DNA of 64,000 nucleotides from Monoplex corrugatus (GCA_030674185.1 CM060312.1:61337078-61401077), one strand, 5' to 3'; counted from the stretch's first letter, positions 35,740 through 48,075 are shown. Made by a program: numbers and translations. The notes: a model not told the origin generated them from the letters alone.

Positions 35740-37420
35740 TCTTCCTGAGCTTCCTCAATTCATAACGCATATCATTAATATTTCTCTTTGTACTGGACCT
35801 GTCCTATCTTCTTTCAGACAGCCCAGCCATTGTTCAACCTCTGCTGAAAAAGAATAATCTCGATACTAACACTCTCGAAAAAAATTTTCTGTCCCAATTT
35901 GTTGTTCCTTTCAAAGCTCTCCAAGAAAGTCATCATCCTTTTCAATCAGCTTTCTGTTTAGACCACAGCAGGGAAACTGCTCTCATTCATGTTATGAATG
36001 ATTTGTTGCTTTCAGCTGACTGTACCCAAATTTCCATACTTATTCTTTTGGATCTTTCTGTTGCTGTTGATACTGTTGACCACCCTCTCCTCCTCTCCAG
36101 ACTTTAGCATATGTCTAGCATCCAGTGTAGAATTCCGTTTTTGATTTTGTCATACAAGTCAACCACTTTCAATCAGTCATGGTAACTAATTCCATGCCAG
36201 TTAAACTTGCATGTGGGTTCCCCTAGGCTGTGTGCTTGGGGCGGGTTCTCTTCACACTCTACACCTCACCACTTGCTAATGTCATCAGTTAGCACAACAC
36301 CAAATATCTTTTCTGAGCCAGTGACTTCCAGCTGTCTAACAGCGCCAGTCCTGAAAATCTTTCAAACCTTCTTTCCAAAGCTTCTGACAGTTATGTTAAA
36401 ATGCAGAAATGGATGATACAGAATAATCTACAGTTGAATGGAAATAAGACTGAAGCAGTGCTCATTGGCACCTAGCACAAGCTTTCCAGTGTAAATGGTT
36501 GTTTTACCCAATTAAGTGTTAATACTATTGTAGGGTCTTAATATTGTTGTGCTTTCTGATGTAAAGAACCTTGGTGTTGTTTTTGATTATCAACTTTCTG
36601 TGCAGAAGGTCATCACCTAAACCAGTCAGTCTTGTTTCTGTCAACTGTGATATTCCAGTTCTGTTCTTGGTTATCTTTCCACTTGATAGCAGCATCTTAA
36701 TGTACAACTTTCTTATCTTGTTTTGTATTGATGGTTGCAACTCTTGCTCTCTGGCTTGCCTGCTTCTTTTTTCTCATTGCCTCCAGCATGTTCAGAATTC
36801 TGTGATACATCTTGAGGCATGATCATGTCACTACCTTGCTTCCTTTCGCCACTGGTTAAGGGTTGCCTGTTTCTCAGTTAACCTCACAAAAATGAATACA
36901 TTATGCTACAGATATTTCAATGGTATTGCATCTACTAATTTTTGTGACCACCATCCAGTGTACACCCTTGTCCAGTGTTCTGCTTCTGGCACTTCTTGTG
37001 TACAAATTCCTTGATACAGATGTTCCACTATCGGTCACGCTCATTTTGTGTGCTTGGTCCTTACAACTGGAATGAGCTTTCTGTCTCGTTGTCTCCATGA
37101 CAGTCACACAGTCACATGGTCTGTCTTCCTTTAAGTCTAACTTGAAGATATTCTCCTTTTTGTCCAGCAGTGATTTCCCCCTCTACATGCCCATCCCTTC
37201 ATCCCGTTCCCCTCCTGTTCGTTCGTTCATTCTTTGATTTAACATCTTTTCCTGTTCTCTCCCTTCTGGTGTGTTCAGCTTTGTTCCCCTTGATTTTTTG
37301 TCATTGTGAGTGAATGCTTTTGTGGGTGAGAGATTGTACCTTTGGATTTGATGTGTGTATCAAGATTTGAAGATCATTGTTGTTATTATTACTATTATCA
37401 TTATTATTGTTGTCATGTTC
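35740..37420 (+). pseudogene. LINE reverse transcriptase remnant (CR1/Jockey-like)
   Basis: Plus-strand pieces in shifting frames include PLLKKNNLDTNTL, HHPFQSAFCLDHSRETAL, ILLDLSVAVDTVDHPLLL (motif A region), a degraded GVPQG-VLG block at about 36215-36250, LQLNGNKTEAVLIGT (about 36430-36470) and a C-terminal FKSNLKIFSF block near 37130. The order is that of a CR1/Jockey/L2-type reverse transcriptase. The YADD motif is lost and there are many frame breaks. A (TTATTA)n tail at about 37380-37415 marks the 3' end. Confidence 0.85.
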
Positions 37421-37429
37421 ATAAACATG

Positions 37430-38190
37430 TAACTGATGGTATGTGATGTTATGTTTTCTTCATGTAAACTCATCAGTGTATTGAATTTATATTCATCCAG
37501 TATTCATTTGTGCAGTATTTGATTATCCATTTTCTCTTTGGGATGGCAGTGGAAGAGGGATGGTTGGTTGTGAGGGAATACAGATTTTGATAAAGGTGGC
37601 TGCTAGGATTTTTCAGGTGATTCACTTTGTATTATTTCTTTGGAAACAAAAGTGTTTTTTTAGACTACATGGTGATACATGTACTGATGTAGTATGCATT
37701 GTGCTGCATACTTTTATTACGCTTTAGGACCATTCCCTCATGAAATGGCCTCTGGTACATACATGGTGCATAATTAGAGACATACTTTGAATAATGTAAG
37801 CTGGATCAAGCTTCATAATTTGGAATTCAAGTGCAAACAGTCAGAAGGCAATTCTGCCTCAGTTAATCTGTACTTCTGGCAGAAGGGATCAGCACACAGC
37901 AACTTTTTTCAACCTCATGTACTTCTACCCAGTTAAATGCAATATGACCTGAGCAAGCCGATCTCTTGGCCCAAAACAACACCTGAAACTTGTATCTGCA
38001 TAGATGAATTATTTGTGCACACCATTGTGCAACTGCAACTTTTTGCTTGTAACTCTAGATTGTGGACGTTCTGAGCAGTTGCTCTGGTAGTTTTGTCTTT
38101 TATGTGTGTGTGTAATAAAGTCGGGGTCAGAGAACGGCCCCCATGGAAAGACTTGCTTCAAACAACATTTGCTCTGTCTGTGTCTCTTGC
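37430..38190. other. No gene seen
   Basis: AT-rich sequence between a LINE tail and a candidate splice acceptor. Nothing recognised. Confidence 0.5.
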
Positions 38191-38192
38191 AG

Positions 38193-38249
38193 CATGTGAT
38201 GAAGCAACGCCCTGTTACCTCACAACCCTGTACCTGCTTTGACTTTTGA
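38193..38249 (+). CDS. Possible alternative terminal exon
   Basis: Follows GTGTCTCTTGCAG, a strong acceptor. In phase 0, as left by the 21144-21271 exon, it reads HVMKQRPVTSQPC and stops at TGA after 18 codons. A second frame is open for only 15 codons. The downstream sequence to about 38460 is relatively GC-rich and unique-looking, as a 3' UTR might be. Chance is a serious alternative: short frames after a CAG are common. Confidence 0.25.
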   Translation, partial: HVMKQRPVTSQPCTCFDF

Positions 38250-38639
38250 TGACCCCTGGGCAGCAGTGCCCTGCTGCACAAGCACTGGTTTGCTCTCACA
38301 CACACAGGCCTCGTCCTGGGAAATTTTTCACAGACTGCTGGGCTCTCTTACCTGGAATATCGTAACCTGGAACTGTAACCTGGGATGGCAACAACAACGA
38401 ATCGTAGCCACCTGGGATGGTAACCACGAACCGTAGCCACGAACTGTTTTATTGGATGTGTGTAAACTCTGTGACCTGCTCTTGATGTGGCTCCAGTAAC
38501 CTAGTTTTTTCCATTCCACTGAGAGAGATACACAAGTTGATTTGTGATAAAAGATTTCTGGATGTTTGTTTATTCATATGTGTACATAATTGCATGTGTA
38601 TTTATAGGGAGATTGGGGAAGGGTGTGTGTCCTAGGAGA

Positions 38640-38955
38640 TGGGAATGGGAGCGCAACTTTGTGTTTAAAGCGGCCGCCTCCTAATCCAAAGTTTACAGGT
38701 TTGTTTCCAGGTTGGAACAATGATTCTTCTCCCCATTTCACTAGACTTGTAGTTACAGTCTTGGTGCTGGTCCTTCAGATGATGTCAAACCAAGATCCTG
38801 TGTACTGCATGTACTTTGCACATGTAAAAGAGTCCCATGGTAGCAAAAACGTCATCATTGGCAAAACTTTATGAGAAAAAAACACTTTTGTAGAAAAACA
38901 AAAACACGCATAAGCTGAGAGGTAAGATAAAATAAAATAAAAAACAAAAACCCAG
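38640..38955 (+). mobile_element. tRNA-derived SINE
   Basis: The tRNA-like head has AAAGCGGCCGCCTCCTAATC and a B-box region ACAGGTTTGTTTCC. The body has CTTCAGATGATGTCAAACCA, AGATCCTGTGTACTGCATGT and CACATGTAAAAGAGTCCCAT, which I recognise as resembling a conserved SINE body found widely in invertebrates. It ends in an (AAAAT)n tail at about 38925-38950. Moderately diverged. Confidence 0.7.
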
Positions 38956-38959
38956 AATG

Positions 38960-39750
38960 GAGGGGATGGATGATGTTGCTATAGCATGGTGAAATATGGG
39001 GGAAGCAACCCACATCTCCTACAGAAAAAGAATTACTTGTGACAAAGTTACAGCACAGTATTTGTAAATAAAGCTGAAGGACTTTGAAGCAGTATTGCAT
39101 TGGTGTGACAATCAAGGACTTGTTCTGTTTTTGAAAAGGGGTGTGAAGATGTTTTCGCTTGAAATTCATATTACAATGAAGGTAAAAAGCTTTTTATAAC
39201 TGAATGAAAATGTGCACAATTAACGTTTCCAAGTTCAGATTTCAGTGAGGAGGAGCAAATGATCCGCACCTACTTAATATGAGGAGGAGAAAGTTATTCA
39301 CACCTACTTAATACTTGCCATCCATTGTTTTCTTGTATTTAATTGCGACGGGGGCGTTTAACAATTCCAGCACAGTGAGCCGTAATCAATGACTTTGAGA
39401 TGGTAGCTGGAGTCACATGATTAACTGCTGATACAATACCAGTATAAAATATAGACTAGGTAAAACAGGCTAGGTAGGGCTTCAGAATCTGGCCAGCTCA
39501 TGGGTTTATGTGCAGGCTTAAGGCATGTGCCATGATCACCACACACGTAGCACCTGTGATGTTAGTGCATATGGAACTCGTTCTGAGTGCGCAGACGTTG
39601 TCTTGAGAAACTGAAATTGAAACATGATTTAACTACTGAGAGCAAGTTGATTAGAAATATAGTGAAAATAGAAAAAATATGAATTAGTCACCTGCAGTCT
39701 TTCCATTTGTCAGAATCCAAGGCTATGGAAATCAGTGTTTGATGAAAAGA
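38960..39750. other. No gene seen
   Basis: AT-rich lead-in to the 51-bp array. Nothing recognised. Confidence 0.5.
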
Positions 39751-39754
39751 ACAG

Positions 39755-41005
39755 AATGTCAAGCATGATGAAAACAGATTGTTATTGACTAGGGGAAAAG
39801 TATAGAAATGTCAAGTATGATGTATACAGATTGTTATTGAGACTGGGGAAAAGTATAGAAATGTCAAGCATGATGTATACAGATTGTTACTGACTAGAGG
39901 AAAAGTATAGAAATGTCAGGTATGATGTTTACAGATTGTTATTAATGGGTAAAAGTATAGAGATATCAAGCATGATTGATGTATACAGATTGTTTATTGA
40001 TAGGTGAAAGTATAAAAATGTCAGGTATGATGTACACAGATTCGTATTTACTGGGGAACAGCATAGAAATGTCAGGTATGCTGTGTACACATTGTTTAAT
40101 GGGGGAAAAATATAGAATGTCAAGAATGATGTAGACAGGTTTTTATTTACTGGGGAAAAGTATAGAAATATTAAATATGATGTATACAGATTGTTATTTA
40201 TTGGGGGAAAGTATAGAATATCAAGCATGATATTAACAGATTGGTTTTTGATGGGGAAAAGTATAGAATGTCAAGTATGATGTATACAGATTTTTATTGA
40301 CTGGGGAAAAGTATAGAATGACAAATATGATGTATACAGATTTTTATTGACTGGGGAAAAGTATAGAATGTCAAGCATGACATATAGAGATTTGTATTTA
40401 CTGGGGAAAAGTATAAAATGTCAAGCATGATGTATAGATTTTTATTTACTGAGGAAAAGTGTAGAATATCAAGCATGATGTATACAGATTTTTATTGACT
40501 GGGGAAAAGTATAGAATGTCAAGCATGACATATAGAGATTTGTATTTACTGGGGAAAAGTATAAAATGTCAAGCATGATGTATAGATTTTTATTTACTGA
40601 GGAAAAGTGTAGAATATCAAGCATGATGTATAAAGATTGTTACTGACTGGGGAAAAGTATAGAATGTCAAGCATGACATATAAGATTTGTATTTACTGGG
40701 GAAAAGTATAAATGTCAAGCATGATGTATAGAGTTTTATTTACTGAGAAAGTGTAGAATATCTAGCATGATGTATAAAGATTGTTACTGACTGGGGAAAA
40801 GTATAGAATGTCAAGCATGACATATAAAGATTGTTATTGACTGGGGAAAAGTATAGAAATGTCAAGCATGATGTATTCAGATTGTTATTGACTGAGGAAA
40901 AGTATAGGAATGTCAAGCATGATGTATTCAGATTGTTATTGACTGGGGAAAAGTATAGAAATGTCAAGCATGATGTATTCAGATTGTTAGTGACTGGCAC
41001 AGTGA
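39755..41005. repeat. 51-bp minisatellite
   Basis: About 24 units with ATGTCAAGCATGATGTATAC, AGATTGTTATTGACTGGGG and AAAAGTATAGAA. Left units are more diverged. Units from about 40290 to 40700 show a higher-order pattern in which CATGACATATAGAGATTTG and GATGTATAGATTTTTATT variants alternate. Minus-strand frames (TFLYFSPVNNNL-type repeats) are array artefacts. Confidence 0.95.
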
Positions 41006-41228
41006 CTGTTTTGAGTATGACATATATACATATCTTGGCTTGTATATATATCTAACTGTAATCACCTCAGTTATAGTCAAATCTTCTACTCTGTGAAGTG
41101 TGTGTATGCCAGTGGTTGTTAAGTAGCGCGGTGTGATTGTATAGTTCTGTATGCAGCCAATACTGGCGCTGTTGGAAATGTTAAAATCTTCGACTAGCTC
41201 AGCCTATATAGCAGCTTGTGAATAGGCT

Positions 41229-41229
<1 letters not shown>

Positions 41230-41311
<82 letters not shown>
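41230..41311. repeat. (GT)n microsatellite
   Basis: Pure GT tract. Confidence 0.95.
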
Positions 41312-41312
<1 letters not shown>

Positions 41313-41469
41313 CTGACATAGTATGGCAGTCAGGATTTTTGACTATTTATCAAGACAATTTTCAATTTAGCTTGAGTAACAAATCACATATCTGTCCATT
41401 TCATAGATCATTTTCAATTTTCAAGGTTTGGGTTTGAAGCGTAAATATTGTCATAAGTGTTAATCTGGC

Positions 41470-41655
41470 TGAGTATAGTCATGAAACATTGGACAGACAA
41501 GGTTACAGAATGGACTGAAAGACAATTTGCGGAGAACCAGGCTTTGGCACACAACTGGCAGAGCTGGAGGAACCTGGTGACCAGTTCTTTAATGGGGTGC
41601 CCCAATGGCATGCCTTCATAACGTCAAGGGGGAAGATGAAGAAGAAGAAGAATCT
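41470..41655 (+). pseudogene. LINE ORF2 C-terminal remnant
   Basis: Reads DKVTEWTERQFAENQALAHN followed by WQSWRNLVTSSLMGCPNG and a TAA, then a GAAGAAGAAGAAG run at the 3' end. The EWTE...W..LV..S pattern is the conserved C-terminus of many LINE polyproteins. Same family as the fragment at 6590-6710. Confidence 0.7.
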
Positions 41656-41659
41656 GTTT

Positions 41660-42021
41660 ATAAGGTCTTATATATCACTGGGAAGAAAAAATGGTTATAA
41701 ATATTTATAGACTTTCTTGAGTATACTGTTCAATCTGTGATCTATGTCAAATGCACGTACTGTTTTAAAGATGTCATGTTTTAGAGATGGTATTTTACTG
41801 CCTATGTTTTAGAGATGCCTTGTTTAAGAAAGATGGTGTTTTACTGCCTACGCTGTTGGATGTCATGTTCATACAGGCATGGTTGTACGCAATGATAGTT
41901 TTGAAAAGAACTTTTTTTTAGGTGCAGTGGAGATTGCTTTCATTAGTAGCAGTTACTGATAGTTGTAACATACTGTTTCGGTCTTAGCACTGCCTTTTGA
42001 TAAATAGGATTACCAGATATT

Positions 42022-42094
<73 letters not shown>

Positions 42095-43325
42095 GATAAG
42101 GATCTGTTCATAAGTTCTCCACAGTGTATTTATTTATCTAGTATCTTTCTCGTGTTTTGTTTTGTTTTGTTTTGTTTTGTACATGCCACTATCATTTGGA
42201 TTTATAGGCTGCTTCTTTTGCTTCTGCAGGCATGATACAGAAAAATAAACATTTGTTTATAAACAAAAGAGAAAAAGATCAATTAATAGGTGTTATGTTG
42301 ATTTGTTTTAATTGTTTTCATTGTCATGAACAGAAAAAAAGTAAAAGCACTGAAATGATGGCAAGTTGATGGGTTTAGGATGGGAGGTTAAACTTGTTAT
42401 TTATCCGGTGATCCTCATCTCCATCGTTAACAGAATATACAAAATGGTAGAATTCAGGATGATGTTGAATGGATGGATTGTGTGGAAGAAGCTAATTTTT
42501 ATGATTTATTAATCAAGTGAATTTATTTTATTCATAAGCCTACTGTATATATTTTGTCTGTGATTTTGTTTGTATCTACGGAGTTTCTCAGTTACATGTA
42601 CACGATAGCTATCAGTATATCAGGTGTCATGTTATATTGTTATATCAGTGTTTTCACGATAATTGTTAATATATCAGATGTCATGTCATATCAGTGTGTT
42701 TCTTGCTGTCATGGTTTTGCCTTGTTATGGTGACATCCGTATTGTTTGACTGGTACTTTGCCTACATCTGTTTATACAGTCACGAACAAATTGGAAATTT
42801 TGTGAACAGTGTCCATCTCATGCGATAATAAGATTGTGTAATCGTATCTTTAAAATTGTTTTGTGTGTGTGTGTGTGTGAATGAGGTAGGGCAAATCTTT
42901 TCTTATATTGTGCGATACATAGCAAATCTTATGTGATATTTGTATTAACTATGTAAATATTTTTTTTGTTTTTTTTTTGGTCATGTGGACTTTTTGTGAT
43001 ATTTGGATTACTTTGTAAATAATCTATTTGGTCGTGTAAATAATCTGTGTGGTGGCGTGGACATGTTGGTGTGAACATTTTGTAGAGGGTGTCATTTTTC
43101 TGCACTGACCTTCCAACACTTTGATTGCATTGATATCAACACTGTGTGGATATTGGTATAATATTGTCACACAGTCATTTGTGTACATATTAGTATGAAC
43201 TGCATTGCACAGTTTTGTGTGTATAAAGTTGTGAACCATGGACTTGTGGTTCCTAGTGTGACAGCATCCCTATCATTTTATGAAGCTTACTTCCTATATA
43301 TGGTGATGGGTGTGCATGCCACAGA
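41660..43325. other. No gene; (GT)n at 42025-42093 and (TTTTG)n at 42155-42180
   Basis: Two imperfect copies of a block with ACTGCCTA and TGTTTTAGAGATG lie at about 41770-41850. Otherwise AT-rich with no recognised element. Confidence 0.5.
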
Positions 43326-43332
43326 CTGACTC

Positions 43333-43455
43333 TGTGTGTGTGTGTATATGCACGTGCTTGTGTGTTGTGTGTGTGTGTGTGTGTGTGTGTGCGCGTGCGT
43401 GCGCGTGCGTGTGTGTGTGCATGTGTGCGCGTGCGTGTGTGTGTGCATGTGTGCG
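43333..43455. repeat. (GT)n and (GCGT)n microsatellite
   Basis: GT tract with interspersed GCGTGC and GCATGT units. Confidence 0.95.
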
Positions 43456-43735
43456 TCACTGTGTGACACTATTTGATTACATTAGTTTGAATTTGATTTT
43501 GGATATACATGTATGGTGATTGGGGCAGGTGTATTGATTATGATCAGTGTAATATAGTTCACTGCCAGTGAATTAAAAAGCAGGAGATTTTTTTTAACAG
43601 AAGTATTCAGCATTCTATAAAAATGCTGCTTCCATACCTTGGAGCCATTTCTATGAATCATGTAAATGATATCATATGTAAATTATTGTTGAAATTCGTC
43701 TGGATCATGTGATGGCACCATATTATTTTAGAAAT

Positions 43736-43900
43736 GATGATGTAGACAATGATAATGATTATAATAGTAATAATGATATCATAATAACAATAGTAATGAT
43801 GATGATAACTACAATAAAGATAATGGTGATGATGATAATAAACTAATATTGATGATAATAATAATAATAATAATAATGATAATAAGATGATGATGATGAA
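43736..43900. repeat. (GAT)n/(AAT)n trinucleotide-rich tract
   Basis: Imperfect GAT, AAT and ATAATA units, with a purer (ATA)n run at 43855-43877. Possibly the tail of a minus- or plus-strand LINE, but no coding remnant adjoins it. Confidence 0.8.
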
Positions 43901-44142
43901 ACCTGGATTAGAAGCGTTGAGCCAGAATTAAAGAGACAGTCGTCAGAGTGGCACACTCTTGCCTCTCCAAGGCCCCTCAAGTTCAGAAGCAAGCAGGGAA
44001 ATGAAAGATGATGATACATGCCTATGATAACAAGGATACATTGAGTGGGCACTGTATTCCAGTGGGACAATAAGCTGTTAGTCCAGACTAGTACAGGATG
44101 TTTTTGATGAAGATAATAAGTACCTGCAATCTCCAAAAAATA

Positions 44143-44336
44143 TTAACCCTTTGACTCCCACACCCTGTCCATCAGCATTCTGTATTGCCAACCATTCTGG
44201 AGAAGCAAAAACTGAACCCCTTTACTCCTTCACCCTATCCACAGGCTTCCTTCAGGAAGCTGATGGTTAAGGTGAGGAAATCAAAGGGTTAAGTTTTTTG
44301 CAGTTAGTGGATAGGGTGCAGGAGTCAAAGGGTTAA
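44143..44336 (+). mobile_element. Nested palindromic TTAA MITE, copy 8
   Basis: Full 194-bp form with TTAA ends. The inner centre is CAGGCTTCCTTCAGGAAGC. The inner left arm starts TGAACCCCTTTACTCC and differs from its right arm. It sits directly left of a mariner-type remnant. Confidence 0.9.
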
Positions 44337-44344
44337 ACACCAAT

Positions 44345-44640
44345 AGATGATTCACCATAGACATTGCACGATAACACATCTGGCCTCAAAGCAGAGAGGG
44401 TAACTCCATTTATGATGTCATATCAGTGGAACACTTTGCCACACCTGCCTATTCTCCAGGTATTAGTCTCCCAGACCTTGATCTATTCTCCAGGTTAAAA
44501 GAACCCCTCATGGTGGTAAATAGGTGCAACATATCAACTCTGGTTGCCAAACAACAGGCGTTTTCTGCCTTCCCATCGGATGGGAATTGGTTATTCCAGA
44601 GAAAGGATGTTACATACGAAGAATATGGAAAAATATTGAT
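44345..44640 (+). pseudogene. Mariner-type transposase C-terminal remnant
   Basis: The frame from 44426 reads MEHFATPAYSPGISLPDLDL, then FSRLKEPL. This matches the block of mariner-family transposases in which an HPAYSPDL-type motif holds the third catalytic acid and is followed by LFPRLKEHL. Upstream, DIAR*HIW may be the decayed HDNAR.H motif. The remnant runs to about 44640 in broken form. The N-terminus and inverted ends were not found. Confidence 0.65.
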
Positions 44641-44659
44641 CATTATCATTTTTAATAGA

Positions 44660-45865
44660 TTTTTATAGACATGTTCTCACTATGTATTGGAATACCCTTG
44701 TAGAATGTAAATGAAATGAAAAAGTTGTCTTCTTCAGAATGCTTGTTTTCTCTTTTATTTTCAGTTCTTTTAGCAGGATCTTCATTAGCTAAAATGTTCT
44801 GTCCTGTGATTTGTGGGTTCAGCTCTTGTTCACACTCATTTGTCAGTTGGTGAGCTTGTCGCAACTGGCAAGCTTTTCAGAGTGCCACAGATTGTTCCAT
44901 CAGGGTTGACCAGTCTTTTTATTAAAAGTCATGAAGCTTAGTTGTTTGCTGGGCTTTATCCACAAGTATTTGCTTTTACATAGGACAAAGTTAGTGGACC
45001 TGAGATTGTTTTTGGACTTCATTGTTCTGGGTTTAAACCTGTTCTGCAGTAGACTTAAAACACTTCCAGGTGCATGAACTTCTGTAAGACTCAAGACAAG
45101 GACTAGTTTCAATATGCACTATGTTTAGGGCATTTGTGCCCTTGCACATAGCAGAACACACCATACAGTGCTCCATATAGTGGGAAGAATAGCCTGAACA
45201 GTTCAAGCAATTACAGCAGTGATACTTAATTTGAAACTAGTTGTGTAGTTTCAAAATTTTGTAGCTTTAGTTTAAACCTTTGGAGTCTGACCTTATCTGT
45301 TTTCTCTTCAGACTGAATGGTTGTTGATCTCCCTTTCATATTTATTGTTAAAATTATAATATTTCATGTGCAGCCTGTAATTGTGCCTGTTATAGAAATA
45401 ATGGTGTGTTTTTTTAACCTTGTGTACACCGTTTTTTTTTTTTTTGAATTGGCTTTTCATTTGGACTGAAACCAGTTCTGCTGAACTGCTATCCAGCCAT
45501 CAGTAGTCTTCACCCTGCCCCCACCCTGATGTCGTCTTCAGAGATTCCTGTTTTGCTTTGTTTTATATTCTGGATCAAGATCATACAGTTTACTCTGTCA
45601 AGTAAAAGGATTCTGATCTCGTTTTCTTTTCCTGTCTTCATGGTGTTGTTTGTTCAGAAAAAAACCTTCTTTCCCTTTGGGGCAATGACAATCTGTCCAC
45701 ATTTGCTTTACTTTATAGTCGGTCCCTTTTGATAAAAATTTCTAAAAATTCGATCAATCCACTCTTGGCTACATCATCCTAGTAGCTTTGTGAATGCAAA
45801 GTTTGTTGTAACTAGAGACGTGTAAAAATGTTCATGATTAAAACAAATATGAGGAACTGAATTCT
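44660..45865. other. No gene seen
   Basis: AT-rich with a T run at 45431. No supported exon or repeat family. Confidence 0.5.
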
Positions 45866-45870
45866 GCAAA

Positions 45871-46054
45871 CTCTCTCTGTCTTTGTCGCTCTCTATCTCT
45901 CTGTCTCTCTGCAGACTCGCTGTCTCGGTCTCTCTTTCTCTGTCTTTCTCTGTTTCTGTCCGTCTGTCTGTCTCTCCCCCCACCCCCTCTCTCTCTCTCT
46001 CATATGCACATAACCTGCACACATGTGTGCACGCATGCACACTGTCTGTCTCTC

Positions 46055-46089
<35 letters not shown>

Positions 46090-46140
46090 ATATGCACATA
46101 ACCTGCACACATGTGTGCACACATGCACACACATACACAT

Positions 46141-46199
<59 letters not shown>

Positions 46200-46232
46200 A
46201 CACACAAAACCAACCAACCACACACACACACA
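45871..46232. repeat. (CT)n and (CA)n microsatellite complex
   Basis: CT/CTGT-rich tract to about 46000, then two copies of a ~95-bp unit with CTCATATGCACATAACCTGC and ACACATGTGTGCACRCATGC, then CA to 46232. Confidence 0.95.
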
Positions 46233-46358
46233 CCCATAGGGAACTTTTGAATGGCTCAATCTTTTGGATTATCCAGATGGTTGAGTGTATATTTGCTGCT
46301 GTAGCAGTACCTGTGCTATCATGATCAACTTATGTAACTGTACGAACAACAGAAATTC

Positions 46359-46360
<2 letters not shown>

Positions 46361-46398
<38 letters not shown>

Positions 46399-46580
46399 TG
46401 CAGAAATTCTTAGTATCTGTGTGTGTGTGTGTGTGAGTGTGTGTGTGTGTGTGTGTGTAAGAGAAAAAGAGAGAGAATATGTGTGTTTTTATATTTTTGT
46501 TTAAGTTTCTGTGATATATGCTGGGTTTTGTTGTTTTTGTTTTGTTGGGTTTATTTTTCCGGTGGGGGGGGGGGGGGGGT
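46361..46580. repeat. (GT)n tracts and poly-G run
   Basis: Two GT tracts (46361-46396 and 46419-46458), a GA-rich piece and an 18-base G run at about 46563-46580. Confidence 0.95.
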
Positions 46581-46725
46581 TGGGTGGTGGTGGTGGTCAG
46601 TATCCCTCTGTCTTAGTTGCTGACATTTACATTGCATAATTTGTGATATTGTACATTAACTACGGTGTGGTTACAGTTCTACTTACTGTTGGTTTGAGCC
46701 TTTTTTTTTCCCCCCCTCATTCTAG

Positions 46726-46791
46726 GCAGAAAGTGAATGCCAAGATTATATGCTGAAGAGCAAAAAACCAGAACATGGAGTCACCCCATAG
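46726..46791 (+). CDS. Possible alternative terminal exon
   Basis: A very strong pyrimidine tract and CATTCTAG acceptor precede a phase-0 frame of 21 codons (AESECQDYMLKSKKPEHG at the start) that stops at TAG. Phase 0 is what the 21144-21271 exon leaves. Both other frames close within about ten codons. The Glu/Lys-rich end looks like a flexible C-terminus, but nothing confirms translation. It competes with 38193-38249 and 51820-51879 as the last exon. Confidence 0.3.
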   Translation, partial: AESECQDYMLKSKKPEHGVTP

Positions 46792-47018
46792 AAAGGGAAC
46801 ATAATTGTCCTGATACATCTCGGTAAGACTGTTGAGACAAGTCAGATAACAACAGAAGAAAGAGTGAAGAAATAAAGAAATTCTAACACTGCCAGTGTCA
46901 ATGTTATGTAGGCACCAATAGAAACGGTGGCTGTACAGCTTTGCGAAGAGACTACCAGACATTGTGCTTTTCTTCCTTGCTGTAGAAATGAAGGTTGGAT
47001 GGGACTTTCAGTTGAAGT

Positions 47019-47268
47019 TCAATCCTTCGATTCCCACACCCTGCATTGTCAACCATGCTAGCAAAGCAAAAACATAAACCCTTTTGACTCCCGCACCCTA
47101 TGCACCAGCTTCCTGATTGTCAACCATATTAGCAAAGCAAAAATGTAAACCCTTTCACTCCCTCACCCTATCCACCAGCTTCCTGCGGGAAGCTGGTGGA
47201 TAGGGTGGGGGAGTCAAAGAGTTAAGTTTTTGCAGTTGGTGGATAGGGCACGGGAGTCAAAGGGTTGA
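47019..47268 (+). mobile_element. Nested palindromic TTAA MITE, copy 9, duplicated left arm
   Basis: The usual right half is preceded by two left arms in tandem. Each has an ATTGTCAACCAT block and an AGCAAAGCAAAAA block; the first arm starts at about 47019 and the second at about 47085. The inner palindrome has CTTCCTGCGGGAAGC at its centre. The terminal TTAA is lost at both ends (TCAA on the left, TTGA on the right). Confidence 0.85.
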
Positions 47269-47494
47269 AAAAAGTTCATCCATGAGTTGATGATTGTATA
47301 ATCACGTGAGATGTAGATCAAGGGCTGGAATGTAGCTTGCAAAGCACAAATTGTAGTCTGAAACATAAAATTGATTTGTTCACTTCACGTTTTAATGTGC
47401 CAGTCATTCTGTAGTATTGTCTTTGCATTTGATAGATATAGATGTAGGTGTGGTCTAACACCACCACATCCCTGTTTCAAGACTATGCCAGCAT

Positions 47495-47688
47495 TTGACC
47501 CTTTAACTCCAGCACCCTATGCACCAATTGCAAAAACTTAACTCTTTGACTTCCACACCCTATCCACCAGCTTTTTTGCAGAAACTGGTGGATAGGATAT
47601 AAGGGAGTCAGAGGGCTATGTTTATCCTTTGCTAGCATGGTTGACAATGCAGGATGCTGGTGGACAGGGTGCAGGAGTCAAAAGGTTC
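47495..47688 (-). mobile_element. Nested palindromic TTAA MITE, copy 10
   Basis: Reverse orientation: the short outer arm (ACCAATTGCAAAAACTTAAC) is on the left and the long arm with TTTGCTAGCATGGTTGACAA is on the right. The inner palindrome is degraded. It lies only about 225 bp from copy 9. Confidence 0.85.
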
Positions 47689-47899
47689 AGAGTTTTGCAC
47701 TGGATTGGTGAATCTGCCGAATGGTGGCTGGCTAGTTTGGGTAAAGCACATATGGAACTGTCTGAGTGCAGTGAATCCATGCTGAGTGAATTCCTGCTAT
47801 GAGTTCCATTTTCTGGACTAAATAGAATCACCCATGTGTATTATCTCTTCATTTGTTGAAACAGCCATTGCTTGCTTTGGTGTGTACACAACACATGCT

Positions 47900-48075
47900 G
47901 GACCTTCTTTGTGTGGAAGTCACCATTTGTGTGGAAAACACGTTTGTGTCTACATATGCTTGACATTTGTGTGGAAGGTACTTTTTTGTGTGTGCAGAAC
48001 ATTTTTTGTGGAAGACACATTTTTGTATATGGAAGAAATCTTTTTGCATAGAAGACCCTTTTATGCAGAAGATGT
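47900..48075. repeat. Degenerate ~30-bp repeat
   Basis: Six or so units built on TTTGTGTGGAAGNCAC-like words. The 117-codon plus-strand frame across it is explained by this low-complexity repetition. Confidence 0.6.
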
